A stretch of 53,109 nucleotides of DNA from an uncultured Pseudomonadota bacterium (GTDB lineage Bacteria > Myxococcota_A > UBA9160 > PR03), in the NCBI GenBank assembly GCA_900696485.1, contig CAADGG010000048.1, forward strand, positions 1 through 53,109, written 5' to 3'. Shown piece by piece: positions 24,795 through 33,864 of this stretch. How positions within the stretch are numbered: the first letter of the stretch is position 1; each line of letters begins with the position of its first letter. The position numbers were made by a program, and so were the translations under genes. Below the pieces are notes generated by a model. It searched no databases. It worked only from the letters and a program-made list of their open reading frames with translations, and was not told the DNA's origin.

Positions 24795-25508
24795 ATGCCG
24801 GAAAGCCTGCCCGTCGGCGTGCCGGTAGCCCGTTCCGAGCCGTCCTCCTCCCGGGAGCCGCCGAACGCACGGAGACGGCGTCCGGCCGATGCGAAGGCCC
24901 GCACGCAGGCGCGCATCGTCGAGGCCGCCGCCTCGCTGTTCGCGGCACGCGGCTACGAGGGTGCCAGCATCACGTCGATCGCGGCCCGTGCGCAGGTTTC
25001 GCGCTCGGCGGTGTTCTGGCACTTCGGCGACAAGGAAACCCTGTTTCGCGAGACGTTCCGGCAGATGCTGCTGCCGTTCGCCGAGAAGATCGCGAACAGC
25101 TTCACGCACCCGGATCCGGCCGTTCGGTTGCTCGAGCTGCTCGGCGTCTACGAGCGTTTCGTCGACGAGCAGAAGTCTGCCATCCAGGCCTTCGTGCGCT
25201 GGACGATCGAATCACCGGCGCTGCGCCACTCGATTCGCGAGCCGCTCTTCGCGATGCACGACCACTTTGCCCGCGACGTCAGCGAGGCGCTTGCGCAGGC
25301 GCTCGGCGACGCGGCGTCCGCCGAGGCGATGGCCATGGGCATCTTGTCGATGCTGCACGGAAATCTGCTGCTCGCGATGGTCGACGGCGATCCGCGGCGC
25401 GCCCGCTTGCGCTGCGCGGGCCTGCGCAGCGTCGTCGAGCGGGTGCTGGCCTCGGGGCCCGGTTCGGGTCCGGGCCCGGCCGCGCGTTCTTCGCGGGGAG
25501 ATCCGTGA
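24795..25508 (+). CDS. TetR-family transcriptional regulator
   Basis: The 237-residue protein has a 40-residue polar leader. The TetR helix-turn-helix follows: RTQARIVEAAASLFAARGYEGASITSIAARAQVSRSAVFWHFGDKETLFRETF. The all-helical C-terminus would bind an unknown ligand. ATG 24795 follows AAGGGGGG. The stop overlaps the hpnC start as GTGA, so it is translated together with hopanoid genes. Matching palindromes before dxs and upstream of this gene suggest it represses both halves of the cluster and itself. A membrane-lipid or isoprenoid signal would make sense as ligand, but nothing in the sequence shows it. Confidence 0.9.
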   Translation: MPESLPVGVPVARSEPSSSREPPNARRRRPADAKARTQARIVEAAASLFAARGYEGASITSIAARAQVSRSAVFWHFGDKETLFRETFRQMLLPFAEKIANSFTHPDPAVRLLELLGVYERFVDEQKSAIQAFVRWTIESPALRHSIREPLFAMHDHFARDVSEALAQALGDAASAEAMAMGILSMLHGNLLLAMVDGDPRRARLRCAGLRSVVERVLASGPGSGPGPAARSSRGDP

Positions 25509-26392
25509 GGGCGGACGCCGAGAGCTCCGGACTCGCCGTCGACGTTCTGCTCGCCAAAGCCGCACACGAGAACTTTCCGGTGGCGCCGCGTTGGCTGCCG
25601 CGGCGATTGCGCGCCGATCTGCTCGCCATCTACGGCTTTGCCCGGCTCGTCGATGACGCCGGTGACGAGGCCGCGGGCGATCGGCTGGCGCTGCTCGACG
25701 CGATCGAGGCCGACCTCTTGCGGGCGCCGGCCGGCGAGGCCCGGCACCCGCTGGTGCGCCGGCTCACGCCGGCGTTGCAGAGCCAGCGGTTGCCGGTCGC
25801 ACCGTTCCAGCGCCTCGTCGAGGCGAACCGGCGCGACCAGCAGCTCGTCCGTTACGAGACCTGGGAGCAGTTGCAGGAGTACTGCACGCTGTCGGCAACA
25901 CCGGTCGGCGAACTCGTCCTGCATGCCGTGGGGGCAGCGACACCGGATCGCATCGCGCTGTCCGATGCGGTGTGCACGGCGCTGCAGCTGGTCGAGCACT
26001 GTCAGGACGTGGCCGAGGATCGCGCACGTGGCCGCGTCTACCTGCCTGCCGAGGATCTGGCGCGCTTCGGGGTCGACGAACGCGACCTCGATGTCCGGCC
26101 GGCGCCGGCCGCGCTGCGTGCCGCACTGGCGTTCGAGGAGGCGCGGGCGCGGGCGCTGTTCGCCGCCGCCGAGCCGCTCGTCGCGTCGCTGCGAGGTACG
26201 GCGCGGCTGCTGGTGGCCGGCTTTGCCGCGGGCGGTCTCGCCGCGGCCGACGCGCTCGCAAGGGCGGGGCACGATCCGAGCGCCGGCGCGCCGAAGCCGC
26301 GCCGGCGCGATCTCGTCCGGCAGCTCGGCCGGCTGATGGCGCGCACCTGGCGGGATCACCGGGTGCGTGCGCCGCACGGACGCACGGCGTGA
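25505..26392 (+). CDS. hpnC: Squalene synthase subunit HpnC (hydroxysqualene synthase)
   Basis: HpnC converts presqualene diphosphate to hydroxysqualene. The 295-residue product opens with ENFPVAPRWLPRRLRADLLAIYGFARLVDDAGDE, the HpnC form of the first metal motif. The second is ALQLVEHCQDVAEDRARGRVYLPAEDLARFGV. RYETWEQLQEYCTLSATPVGELVL lies between them. GTG 25505 is used because it overlaps the tetR stop (GTGA) and follows GGGGAG. The stop overlaps hpnE in the same way. The separation from hpnD by fni and tetR is unusual, since hpnC, D and E are often consecutive. Confidence 0.92.
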   Translation: MRADAESSGLAVDVLLAKAAHENFPVAPRWLPRRLRADLLAIYGFARLVDDAGDEAAGDRLALLDAIEADLLRAPAGEARHPLVRRLTPALQSQRLPVAPFQRLVEANRRDQQLVRYETWEQLQEYCTLSATPVGELVLHAVGAATPDRIALSDAVCTALQLVEHCQDVAEDRARGRVYLPAEDLARFGVDERDLDVRPAPAALRAALAFEEARARALFAAAEPLVASLRGTARLLVAGFAAGGLAAADALARAGHDPSAGAPKPRRRDLVRQLGRLMARTWRDHRVRAPHGRTA

Positions 26393-27747
26393 GCAGGAGC
26401 CATGTCATCGTCGTCGGGGGCGGACTGGCCGGTCTGACGGCGGCGCTCGACTGTGCGGAAGCGGGCGCTCGGGTGACGCTGCTGGAAGCGCGGCCGCGCC
26501 TCGGTGGCGCCACGTGGTCGACGCGCCGCGGCGACCTCGAGATCGACAACGGGCAGCACGTGTTCCTGCGCTGCTGCACGGAGTACCGCGCCTTCCTCGA
26601 GCGGCTCGGGGTCTCCGATCGCGTCCACTTGCAGTCCCCGCTCGCCGTGCCGGTGGCGGCCCCCGGCCGCGGCATTGCGTGGATCCGGCGCGCGGCGCTG
26701 CCGACTCCGGCGCATCTCGCACCGAGCCTGCTGCGTTTCCACCATCTGCCGTTCGCCGAGCGGCTGCGCGCCGGACGCACCGCCCGGCGCATCGGGGGGC
26801 TCGATCTGGCCGACCCGGTGCTCGACCGCGTGCGCTTCGGCGACTGGCTGGCAGCGCAGGGCGAGTCGCCGGCCGCCATCGACGGCTTCTGGGACCTGTT
26901 GGTGCGGCCCACGCTCAACCTGCCGGCGCGCGATGCGTCTCTGGCACTCGCGACGAAGGTGATCCAGACGGGATTCCTCGAGCGATCGGATGCGGCCGAC
27001 GTCGGCTGGGCCACGGTGCCGCTGCGCGCGCTGCACGCCGAGCCCGCCGCGCGCGCGCTGCGCGCGCTCGGCGCCGACGTGCGGGTTCGCGCACCGATCG
27101 ATGCGCTGGTTGCGGGGAACGGCTTGCGCCCGGCCGTCCGGGTTCGCGGAGAGACGCTCGAAGCGGACGCGGTGATTCTCGCCGTGCCGCACGACGACAC
27201 CGCCGCGCTGCTCCCGACTGCGGCCGCCGTCGATCGCGAGGGCCTGCGCGCGCTCGGGCGCGCACCGATCATGAATCTCCACGTCGTCTTCGATCGCCCG
27301 GTGTTGCCCCAGCGGCTGCTCGCCGCGATCGATTCGCCGCTGCAGTGGCTGTTCGATCGCACACAGTCGTCCGGGCTGGTCGGGGGCCAGTATGTCGCGG
27401 TGTCGCTGTCGGCGGCCGACGAGTACCTGGCGCTCTCGCAAGCGGCCCTGCGCGAACGCTTTTTGCCGGCGTTCGAGGCGCTGCTGCCGGCGGCGCGAGC
27501 GGCGCAGGTCCTGCGCTTCTTCGTGACGGTCGAGCGCGCCGCGACGTTCCGGCAGGCGCCGGGGACACGCGCGCTGCGGCCGGGTCCCGACGTCGGCGTC
27601 CCGGGCATCTGCGTGGCCGGCGCGTGGACCGACACCGGCTGGCCGGCCACGATGGAAGGGGCCGTGCGCAGCGGTCACGCGGCCGCACGGCACACGCTGC
27701 AGGGGCTCGGCTGCGCCCCACTCTCGCGGACCGCAGCGGCCGCATAG
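26389..27747 (+). CDS. hpnE: Hydroxysqualene dehydroxylase HpnE
   Basis: This FAD-dependent enzyme reduces hydroxysqualene to squalene, the last step of the HpnCDE route. The 452-residue protein begins with HVIVVGGGLAGLTAALDCAEAGARVTLLEARPRLGGATWS, an FAD-binding dinucleotide fold of the amine-oxidase/phytoene-desaturase type. IDNGQHVFLRCCTEYRAFL and DGFWDLLVRPTLNL are typical HpnE phrases. The C-terminal FAD segment is ICVAGAWTDTGWPATMEGAVRSG. The GTG start at 26389 overlaps the hpnC stop. Its product feeds the cyclase encoded 49 nt downstream. Confidence 0.92.
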   Translation: MSRSHVIVVGGGLAGLTAALDCAEAGARVTLLEARPRLGGATWSTRRGDLEIDNGQHVFLRCCTEYRAFLERLGVSDRVHLQSPLAVPVAAPGRGIAWIRRAALPTPAHLAPSLLRFHHLPFAERLRAGRTARRIGGLDLADPVLDRVRFGDWLAAQGESPAAIDGFWDLLVRPTLNLPARDASLALATKVIQTGFLERSDAADVGWATVPLRALHAEPAARALRALGADVRVRAPIDALVAGNGLRPAVRVRGETLEADAVILAVPHDDTAALLPTAAAVDREGLRALGRAPIMNLHVVFDRPVLPQRLLAAIDSPLQWLFDRTQSSGLVGGQYVAVSLSAADEYLALSQAALRERFLPAFEALLPAARAAQVLRFFVTVERAATFRQAPGTRALRPGPDVGVPGICVAGAWTDTGWPATMEGAVRSGHAAARHTLQGLGCAPLSRTAAAA

Positions 27748-27796
27748 CACGGCCCGAACACCACTCGACTTCGATCCGGAAAAGGAACTGGCACCG

Positions 27797-29674
27797 ATGA
27801 CTGCTTCGCTCGCGACCCCGCTCGTCTCTCCCGCCGCGCAGGCCCTGGCTCGCGCCCGCGACCGGTTGCTCGAGATCCAGAGCGACGCCGGTTGGTGGAA
27901 GGCCGAGCTCGAGACGAACGTGACGATGGAGGCGGAGGATCTGCTGCTGCGGAAGTTCCTCGGCCGGCTCGATCCCGAACTGCTGCGGGAGACCGCCGGC
28001 TGGATCCGTTCGAAGCAGGGGACGGACGGGGGCTGGGCGATCTACTTCGGGGGGCCGCCGGATCTGTCGGCGACCATCGAGGCCTACACGGCGCTGCGTC
28101 TTGCCGGCGATGCGGCCGACGCGGCGCACATGCGGCGCGCCGCCGAGCTCGTGCGCGAGCTGGGCGGGATCGAGCGCTCGCGCGTCTTCACCCGGATCTG
28201 GCTCGCGATGCTGGGGGCATGGCCGTGGGAGCGGCTGCCGGCGCTGCCGCCCGAGGTGATCCTGCTGCCGCGCTGGTTCCCGCTCAACATCTACGATTTT
28301 GCGAGCTGGGCCCGGCAGACGATCGTGCCGCTGTGCGTGGTCTCGTCGTTTCGCCCGCAACGATCGCTCGGCTTCGCGCTCGACGAACTGCGAACCGGGG
28401 ACTGGCGTCCGCCGCGCTTCCCGCTGCGGACCTGGCCCGGGCGCTTCCAGGCCCTCGATCGCGCGCTGCAGGTGTACCAGCGCCACCCGCTCGGGTCGCT
28501 GCGCCGGAAGTCGCTCGCGTTGTGTGCGGAGTGGATCCTGCGCCGCCAGGAGGCGGATGGCTGCTGGGGCGGCATCCAGCCGCCCTGGGTGTACTCGATC
28601 ATGGCGCTGCACCTGCTCGGGTATGCGATGGATCACCCGGCGATGCAGAAGGGCTGGGACGCGCTCGAGAGCTTCGCGATCCGCGAAGACGGCATGCGTC
28701 GCTTCGAGGCCTGCCAGTCGCCCGTCTGGGATACGGCGCTGGCGATGGTGGCGCTGCGCGACGCCGGCGTCGCGCCGGATCATCCGGCGATGGTCCGAGG
28801 CGGTCGCTATCTGCTCGAGCAGGAGATCCGGGTTCCCGGCGACTGGTCGGTGCGCCGGCCGGATCTCGCGCCGGGCGGCTGGGCTTTCGAGTTCGAGAAC
28901 GACAACTACCCGGACATCGACGACACCGCCGAGGTCGTGCTGGCGCTGCGGGCGGCGGGGGCCGATCGCGCACGGACCGAGGGGGCCGTGCGGCGCGCCA
29001 TCGACTGGACCTACGGCATGCAATGCAAGGACGGCGGTTGGGCGGCGTTCGACGTCGACAACACGCAGGCGCTGTGCGGCGAGCTGCCGTTCTGCGATTT
29101 CGGGGAGGTGATCGATCCGCCGAGCGCCGACGTGACGGCGCATGTGATCGAGATGCTCGCCGAGGAGGGCCGCGCCGACGATCCGCAATGCCGCGCGGGG
29201 CGCGACTGGCTGCTGCGCGCGCAGGAGCCGGACGGTTCGTGGTTCGGCCGCTGGGGGGCCAACTACGTCTACGGCACCGGGGCGGTCGTGCCGGCGCTGG
29301 TCCGCGCCGGCCTGGCCCCGGATCACCTGGCCATCCAGCGCGCGGTGCGCTGGCTCGAATCGCGACAGAACGCGGACGGGGGCTGGGGAGAGGACCTGCG
29401 CTCGTACGAAGACCCGGCCTGGCGCGGCCGCGGAACCAGCACGGCGTCGCAGACGGCCTGGGCGCTGCTCGCGTTGCTGGCGGCCGGGGAGCGCGGGACG
29501 GCGGCGGAACGTGGCATCGACTGGCTGGCTCGCACGCAGCTCGCGAACGGCGACTGGGAGGAGCCGGAGTTCACCGGGACCGGCTTCCCGGGTGACTTCT
29601 ACATCCGCTATCACCTCTATCGGCTGCATTTCCCGGTGATGGCGCTCGGGCGCTGGGTGCGAGGAGAAGAGTGA
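27797..29674 (+). CDS. shc: Squalene-hopene cyclase
   Basis: This membrane-associated cyclase folds squalene into hopene and diplopterol. The 625-residue product has the protonating DxDD motif at D373-I-D375-D376 (NYPDIDDTAEV). It has several QW repeats such as KQGTDGGWAIYFGG, QCKDGGWAAFD, QEPDGSWFGRWG and RQNADGGWGED, and the end signature FTGTGFPGDFYIRYHLYRLHFPVMALGRW. ATG 27797 has AAAAGGA about 9 nt upstream. The stop overlaps the hpnG start (GTGA). It follows the squalene-forming genes and precedes side-chain genes, giving a near-complete route to C35 hopanoids. Confidence 0.97.
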   Translation: MTASLATPLVSPAAQALARARDRLLEIQSDAGWWKAELETNVTMEAEDLLLRKFLGRLDPELLRETAGWIRSKQGTDGGWAIYFGGPPDLSATIEAYTALRLAGDAADAAHMRRAAELVRELGGIERSRVFTRIWLAMLGAWPWERLPALPPEVILLPRWFPLNIYDFASWARQTIVPLCVVSSFRPQRSLGFALDELRTGDWRPPRFPLRTWPGRFQALDRALQVYQRHPLGSLRRKSLALCAEWILRRQEADGCWGGIQPPWVYSIMALHLLGYAMDHPAMQKGWDALESFAIREDGMRRFEACQSPVWDTALAMVALRDAGVAPDHPAMVRGGRYLLEQEIRVPGDWSVRRPDLAPGGWAFEFENDNYPDIDDTAEVVLALRAAGADRARTEGAVRRAIDWTYGMQCKDGGWAAFDVDNTQALCGELPFCDFGEVIDPPSADVTAHVIEMLAEEGRADDPQCRAGRDWLLRAQEPDGSWFGRWGANYVYGTGAVVPALVRAGLAPDHLAIQRAVRWLESRQNADGGWGEDLRSYEDPAWRGRGTSTASQTAWALLALLAAGERGTAAERGIDWLARTQLANGDWEEPEFTGTGFPGDFYIRYHLYRLHFPVMALGRWVRGEE

Positions 29675-30345
29675 TCGACGCGCCGGATCGCGAGCGGGGC
29701 GGCCTGTGGATCGCAGCACCGCTGCGTCTCGAGGCCTGGGCGCTGCGCGGCGCCGTACCCGGCGCCCGCGTGGTGCGGACCGGGATGGGGCCGCTGCGAG
29801 CCCAGCACGCGGCGCAGCGCCTGCGCGCGGAGCCGGCCGGCGCGCTGGCCGTTGCGGGTCTGTGCGGCGCACTCGATGCGGGGTTCGAACCGGGAGATGT
29901 CGTGATCGGATCGGCCTTGCTCGGACCCGAGTCCCGGCGCACGGCGCTCGATGCGGCCCCGCTTGCGGCGGCGCTGGCGCGTGCCGGGATCGCAACGCAC
30001 GTCGGGGACATCGTCAGTGTGTCGAAGCCGGTGACGAACGCCGGACGCGCGCCATACGCGGCGCACGGCGCCTGCGCCGTCGACATGGAATCGTTCTGGT
30101 TGGCGGACGCGGCGGCGGGACGGCCGTTCGCCGTGCTGCGCGTGGTGCTCGATGGTCCGCGCCACGAACTCTGGCGTGCCGACCTGCCGCTCCGCTTCGC
30201 GACGGCGCTGCGCCGACTCCGGGCCGCAGCGCCCGCTCTCGCCACGTGGGCGGCCGACGTGCTACCGACCGCCTCCGACGCGCCGGCGCGCGCGGCGACT
30301 CCTTCCTCCTGCTACCGCGAGCGTCGGTTGCTCGCCCGAGGTTGA
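29671..30345 (+). CDS. hpnG: Adenosylhopane nucleoside phosphorylase HpnG
   Basis: HpnG releases adenine from adenosylhopane, leading to ribosylhopane. The 224-residue protein resembles nucleoside phosphorylase/MTA nucleosidase proteins. It begins with APLRLEAWALR, then VVRTGMGPLRAQHAA and ALAVAGLCGALDAGFEPGDVVIGS. HGACAVDMESFWLADAAAGRPFAVLRVVLD holds the conserved Asp/Met/Glu substrate motif. The GTG start overlaps the shc stop. The last 25 residues are low-complexity. The assignment rests on family wording and on the position between shc and hpnH. Confidence 0.87.
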   Translation: MIDAPDRERGGLWIAAPLRLEAWALRGAVPGARVVRTGMGPLRAQHAAQRLRAEPAGALAVAGLCGALDAGFEPGDVVIGSALLGPESRRTALDAAPLAAALARAGIATHVGDIVSVSKPVTNAGRAPYAAHGACAVDMESFWLADAAAGRPFAVLRVVLDGPRHELWRADLPLRFATALRRLRAAAPALATWAADVLPTASDAPARAATPSSCYRERRLLARG

Positions 30346-30348
30346 TCG

Positions 30349-31746
30349 ATGGGTGTTCCGATCTCGCAGATGGCCACCGTCGCCACGTACGTGCTGAGGC
30401 AGAAGCTCGCGCGACGGCAGCGCTACCCGCTGGTCCTGATGCTCGAGCCGCTGTACCGCTGCAACCTGTCGTGCGCGGGCTGCGGCAAGATCCAGTATCC
30501 GAGCAACGTACTGAAGTCGCAGCTCTCGGTGGAGGACTGTCTGCGGGCCGTGGACGAGTGCGGCGCGCCGATCGTCAGCATCCCGGGTGGCGAACCGCTG
30601 CTGCATCCGGAGATCGACCGCATCGTCGCAGGGTTGGTCGCCCGTAAGAAGTACATCTATCTGTGCAGCAATGCGCTGTTGCTCGAGGAGAAGCTCGATC
30701 TCTTCGAGCCTTCGAAGTACCTCAGTTTCAGCATCCATCTCGACGGGCTCGAGCCGGAGCATGACGCTTCCGTGTGTCGCCCGGGCACCTATCGGAAGGC
30801 GCTGCGGGCCATCGAGCTCGCGCTGGCCCGGGGGTTTCGAGTCACCACCAATACGACGCTGTTCCACGGTGCGGATCCGGAGCGGACGGCAGACTTCTTC
30901 GATGCGATGATGAAGGTGGGCGTCGAGGGCATGATGGTGTCTCCCGGCTATTCCTATGCGACAGCGCCCGACCAGGAGCACTTCCTGGCGCGGGAAGCCA
31001 CGCGGGAGCTGTTTCGTCGCATCTTCCGGTTCGGCGCCGAGCGCAAGGCGCGCTGGCGCTTCAACCAGTCACCGCTGTTCCTCGAGTTCCTGACCGGCGC
31101 CCGCGAGCACGCCTGCACGGCATGGGGCATGCCGAGCTACGGCGTGTTCGGCTGGCAGAAGCCCTGTTACCTGCTGCAGGAGGGCTACGCCCAGAGCTTC
31201 GATGCGTTGATTCGTGACACCGCATGGGATCGCTACGGCCCGGAGAGCGGGAATCCGGCCTGTCAGAACTGCATGGTCCACAGCGGCTTCGAGGCGACCG
31301 CCGTCGACGAGGGGTTCTCGTCGTGGCGAGGCTTTCTCGCGATGGCGCGGGCGGCGCTGTTCGGCCCGCGCGTCCCGGCTCCGACGGGCCAGGCGACGAT
31401 GGCCGCTCCGGCGCCGGCGGCGGAGGACGCCGGGGGGCCCGCCGCCGGGAGCGAGCTGGATGCGACGCCGGAATCGCTGCGCGCGGCCTTCCAGTATCGC
31501 GGGGACGTCACGCTCTGGCTCGACGACGGCAGCCGCCTCGAGGGCTTCGTCGCCGACGCGAGGTCCGAGGAGCTGACGATCTGGCCGCGCGGGCAGCAGC
31601 AAGCGCAGCGGCTGCCGACTGCACGAGTTCGTCGCGTGGTGTTCAGCGGACGGGATCTGACGGAGCGCGGCCGCGCGGTGGCCGAGCGCGGGCGCGAGCG
31701 CGTGGAACTCCGATCCGCCGCCGGTCCGGGTTCGTCTGCGGCGTAG
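30349..31746 (+). CDS. hpnH: Radical SAM adenosylhopane synthase HpnH with extra C-terminal domain
   Basis: HpnH uses an iron-sulfur cluster and S-adenosylmethionine to add an adenosyl radical to diploptene. Residues 1-340 are a normal HpnH. The cluster motif is YRCNLSCAGCGKIQYP (CxxxCxxC), followed by IPGGEPLLHPEI, FSIHLDGLEPEHD, MMVSPGYSYATAPDQEHFL and PACQNCMVHSGFE. After an Ala/Pro/Gly linker (about 341-372) there is an additional segment near 376-440: AFQYRGDVTLWLDDGSRLEGFVADARSEELTIWP through RVRRVVFSGRD. It reads like a small LSm-like beta-barrel and is not part of typical HpnH. It lies 3 nt after hpnG and ends the hopanoid operon, facing hemH. Confidence 0.9.
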   Translation: MGVPISQMATVATYVLRQKLARRQRYPLVLMLEPLYRCNLSCAGCGKIQYPSNVLKSQLSVEDCLRAVDECGAPIVSIPGGEPLLHPEIDRIVAGLVARKKYIYLCSNALLLEEKLDLFEPSKYLSFSIHLDGLEPEHDASVCRPGTYRKALRAIELALARGFRVTTNTTLFHGADPERTADFFDAMMKVGVEGMMVSPGYSYATAPDQEHFLAREATRELFRRIFRFGAERKARWRFNQSPLFLEFLTGAREHACTAWGMPSYGVFGWQKPCYLLQEGYAQSFDALIRDTAWDRYGPESGNPACQNCMVHSGFEATAVDEGFSSWRGFLAMARAALFGPRVPAPTGQATMAAPAPAAEDAGGPAAGSELDATPESLRAAFQYRGDVTLWLDDGSRLEGFVADARSEELTIWPRGQQQAQRLPTARVRRVVFSGRDLTERGRAVAERGRERVELRSAAGPGSSAA

Positions 31747-31786
31747 CGCCCGGGAGCGTCGGCAGAGCGTGCGGCGCGGCGAGCCC

Positions 31787-32878
31787 TCAGGCGCGGCGAC
31801 GCACCCAGCCGGCCAGCGCCTCGACCCACTTCGGATGGGCATTCAGACACGGGACGAGGATCAGGTCCTCGCCGCCGAGTTCTCGCCATTGGTCGCGTGC
31901 GCGGATGCCGATCTCTTCGATCGTCTCGAGGCAGTCAGCGACGAACGAAGGACAGAGCACGGCCAGACGATCGATGCCCCGTTGGCGCAGGAAGGGCAGG
32001 ATCTCGTCGGTGTAGGGGCGGATCCAGGGGATGCGACCCAGGCGCGACTGGAACGCGATCGTCCAGTCCTCGTCGCGCAGGCCGAGTTCGGCCGCCAGGG
32101 CGCGGCTCGTCGCGACGCACTGTGCGCGATAGCAGAAGCGGTTGGCGCGGCCGATGGTCTCACAGCAGGTGTTGCTGGCGAAGCAGTGCGTGCCGTCCGG
32201 ATCGCTCTTGCGGATCTGCCGCTCCGGCAGACCGTGGTACGAGAACAGCACGTGATCCGGTCTCTGCTCTCCGGGGACCTCGCGCGCGACGGTGGCGAGC
32301 GCGGAGACGAAGGCCGGTTCCTGGTAGTAGGAGTCCAGAACCTCGAGCGGCGGCACGTTCCAGCGCGTCCCCGCGGCGCGATAGACCGCTTCGACTGCGG
32401 AGCCGGTGGCGGCCGCGGAGTACTGGGGAAACAGCGGAACCACGAGGATTCGCTCGACATCGGCTTCGGCGAGACGTTGGATGGCGGGTGCGAGCGCCGG
32501 CTCGCCATAGCGCATGGCCAGCTCGACGACGAAACCCGTTCCGAGCCGTCGGGCGAGTTGATCGCGCAGCGCGCGACCGTGCACGAGCAGCGGAGATCCT
32601 TCGGAGGTCCAGATCTTGGCGTAGGCGCGTGCCGAGGCGCGCGGACGGGTGGGCAGGATCGCCAGGTTCAGCAGCAGCCAGCGTGGGACGGCGGGTAGGT
32701 CGAGAACCCGCGGATCACCCAGGAACTCGCGCAGGTAGCGGCGGACGGCCCGCGGGGTCGGCGCGTCCGGCGACCCGAGGTTCACCAGCAGCACGCCGAG
32801 CGGTCGCCGGCGCGGAACGCCGGTCGTCTCGCCGGTCACCGCCACACGGCACCGCCTGTCCTGGTGTGTCCGTCGCAT
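31787..32878 (-). CDS. hemH: Ferrochelatase
   Basis: This enzyme inserts Fe2+ into protoporphyrin IX to finish heme. The 363-residue product has LGVLLVNLGSPDAPTPRAVRRYLREFLGD, VVPLFPQYSAAATGSAVEAV, the active-site VLFSYHGLPERQIRKSDPDGTHC, and SFVADCLETIEEIGIRARD with the conserved Glu. The cysteines in HCFASNTCCE...CYRAQC lie near the active site and could hold an iron-sulfur cluster, although that is usually C-terminal; this is speculation. ATG 32878 is used; GTG 32845 would give a start closer to the conserved region. It is transcribed against hpnH and apart from hemE and hemG. Confidence 0.93.
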   Translation of the reverse strand: MRRTHQDRRCRVAVTGETTGVPRRRPLGVLLVNLGSPDAPTPRAVRRYLREFLGDPRVLDLPAVPRWLLLNLAILPTRPRASARAYAKIWTSEGSPLLVHGRALRDQLARRLGTGFVVELAMRYGEPALAPAIQRLAEADVERILVVPLFPQYSAAATGSAVEAVYRAAGTRWNVPPLEVLDSYYQEPAFVSALATVAREVPGEQRPDHVLFSYHGLPERQIRKSDPDGTHCFASNTCCETIGRANRFCYRAQCVATSRALAAELGLRDEDWTIAFQSRLGRIPWIRPYTDEILPFLRQRGIDRLAVLCPSFVADCLETIEEIGIRARDQWRELGGEDLILVPCLNAHPKWVEALAGWVRRRA

Positions 32879-32950
32879 CGGCCGCGCATCGCAGACGCGC
32901 TGGCGATCCGATCTCGGTGGCGATCCATCGCAGGATGTTACCGGTTGCTG

Positions 32951-32990
32951 GCCAAAAGTTGACGATTCGAACCCGACCCCTTTCTTGACG
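32951..32990 (+). repeat. Single REP-like unit
   Basis: From 32958 to 32990 this matches one arm of the palindrome at 12183-12273 at 30 of 33 positions, with GTTGACGATTCGAACCCG followed by CTTTCTTGACG. It lies between the starts of hemH and the ends of pcs, in non-coding DNA. No REP-associated transposase gene is in the window. Confidence 0.65.
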
Positions 32991-33022
32991 ATCCGTTGCT
33001 GGACGGCTGGTTTCTGGGTGGG

Positions 33023-33811
33023 TCAGGGGGGGGGGCGGGAGAGGCCGCCGTAGCGGAAGGAGAGGAGGAGGTACCAGGCGGGGTAGGCGAGGGTGAGTTC
33101 GGCGAGGCGGATGCGCTGGGCGAGGTTCGGGGCGACGACGGCGATCGTGATCAGGACCACCCAGAGGCCCCCGGCGACGTTGGTGGCGCTGCGCAGCACG
33201 GGCATCTTGCTCGGGTAGACGTACTTCAGCGGGACGAAGACGCCGATCGCGAACAGCGTGACGACCAGCGTCGCGGCAAGCGGCGTCACGTCGAGCAGCC
33301 ACACGTAGAGCGCGATGACGTTCCAGTACGACGGGAAGCCGAGGAAGAAGTCGTCGTCCGTCTTCGCATCCTGCTGCGAGAAGCCGTAGGCGCTGGCCAG
33401 GATCGGAAGCGCGGCGATCCACGGGCCGAGGTAGCCGGCGGCCACGAGGAACACGATCGGCACGATGACGTAGTTCAGGTAGTCGACGATGTCGTCGAGC
33501 CGGCGTCCATCGATGCCGGGCAGCACCTCGCCGACCCGGACCGCCCGGGCCAGGGTGCCGTCGACGGAATCGATCGCGAGCGCGACGATCATCAAGACCG
33601 CGGCCTGCGGCAGGTTGCCGGCGACGACGGCCAGCAGCGCGATCGCGCCGACGACGGCGCCGCTCGCCGTGAAGGCGTGCACGCCCCAGGCGAGGCCGAC
33701 GCGACGCCGGTCCTCACCGCGCAGGGGCGGCCCGCTGCGGCCGAAGTGGCGGAAGCGCCGGCGTTTCCGCGCGCCTCGTCGGACCGGGTCGGGCTCGGGG
33801 GCCGAAGCCAT
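33023..33811 (-). CDS. pcs: Phosphatidylcholine synthase (CDP-alcohol phosphatidyltransferase)
   Basis: This integral membrane enzyme would condense choline with CDP-diacylglycerol. The 262-residue product has a basic N-terminus and about seven or eight membrane spans. The motif reads AIDSVDGTLARAVRVGEVLPGIDGRRLDDIVDYLNYVIVP. The DG..AR and DGRRLDD parts are the CDP-alcohol phosphotransferase signature, and VLPGIDGRRLDDIVDYLNYV is the specific form found in bacterial Pcs. YGFSQQDAKTDDDFFLGFPSYWN is another Pcs phrase. ATG 33811 was chosen over ATG 33841, since the extra ten residues are hydrophobic and unlike the family. It is divergent from nuoB, 53 nt away. Confidence 0.88.
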   Translation of the reverse strand: MASAPEPDPVRRGARKRRRFRHFGRSGPPLRGEDRRRVGLAWGVHAFTASGAVVGAIALLAVVAGNLPQAAVLMIVALAIDSVDGTLARAVRVGEVLPGIDGRRLDDIVDYLNYVIVPIVFLVAAGYLGPWIAALPILASAYGFSQQDAKTDDDFFLGFPSYWNVIALYVWLLDVTPLAATLVVTLFAIGVFVPLKYVYPSKMPVLRSATNVAGGLWVVLITIAVVAPNLAQRIRLAELTLAYPAWYLLLSFRYGGLSRPPP

Positions 33812-33864
33812 GGGGACGCAGCGTATCAGAGCCGCTATCATCCCGCCGTTCCAGGGAGTTCCGC

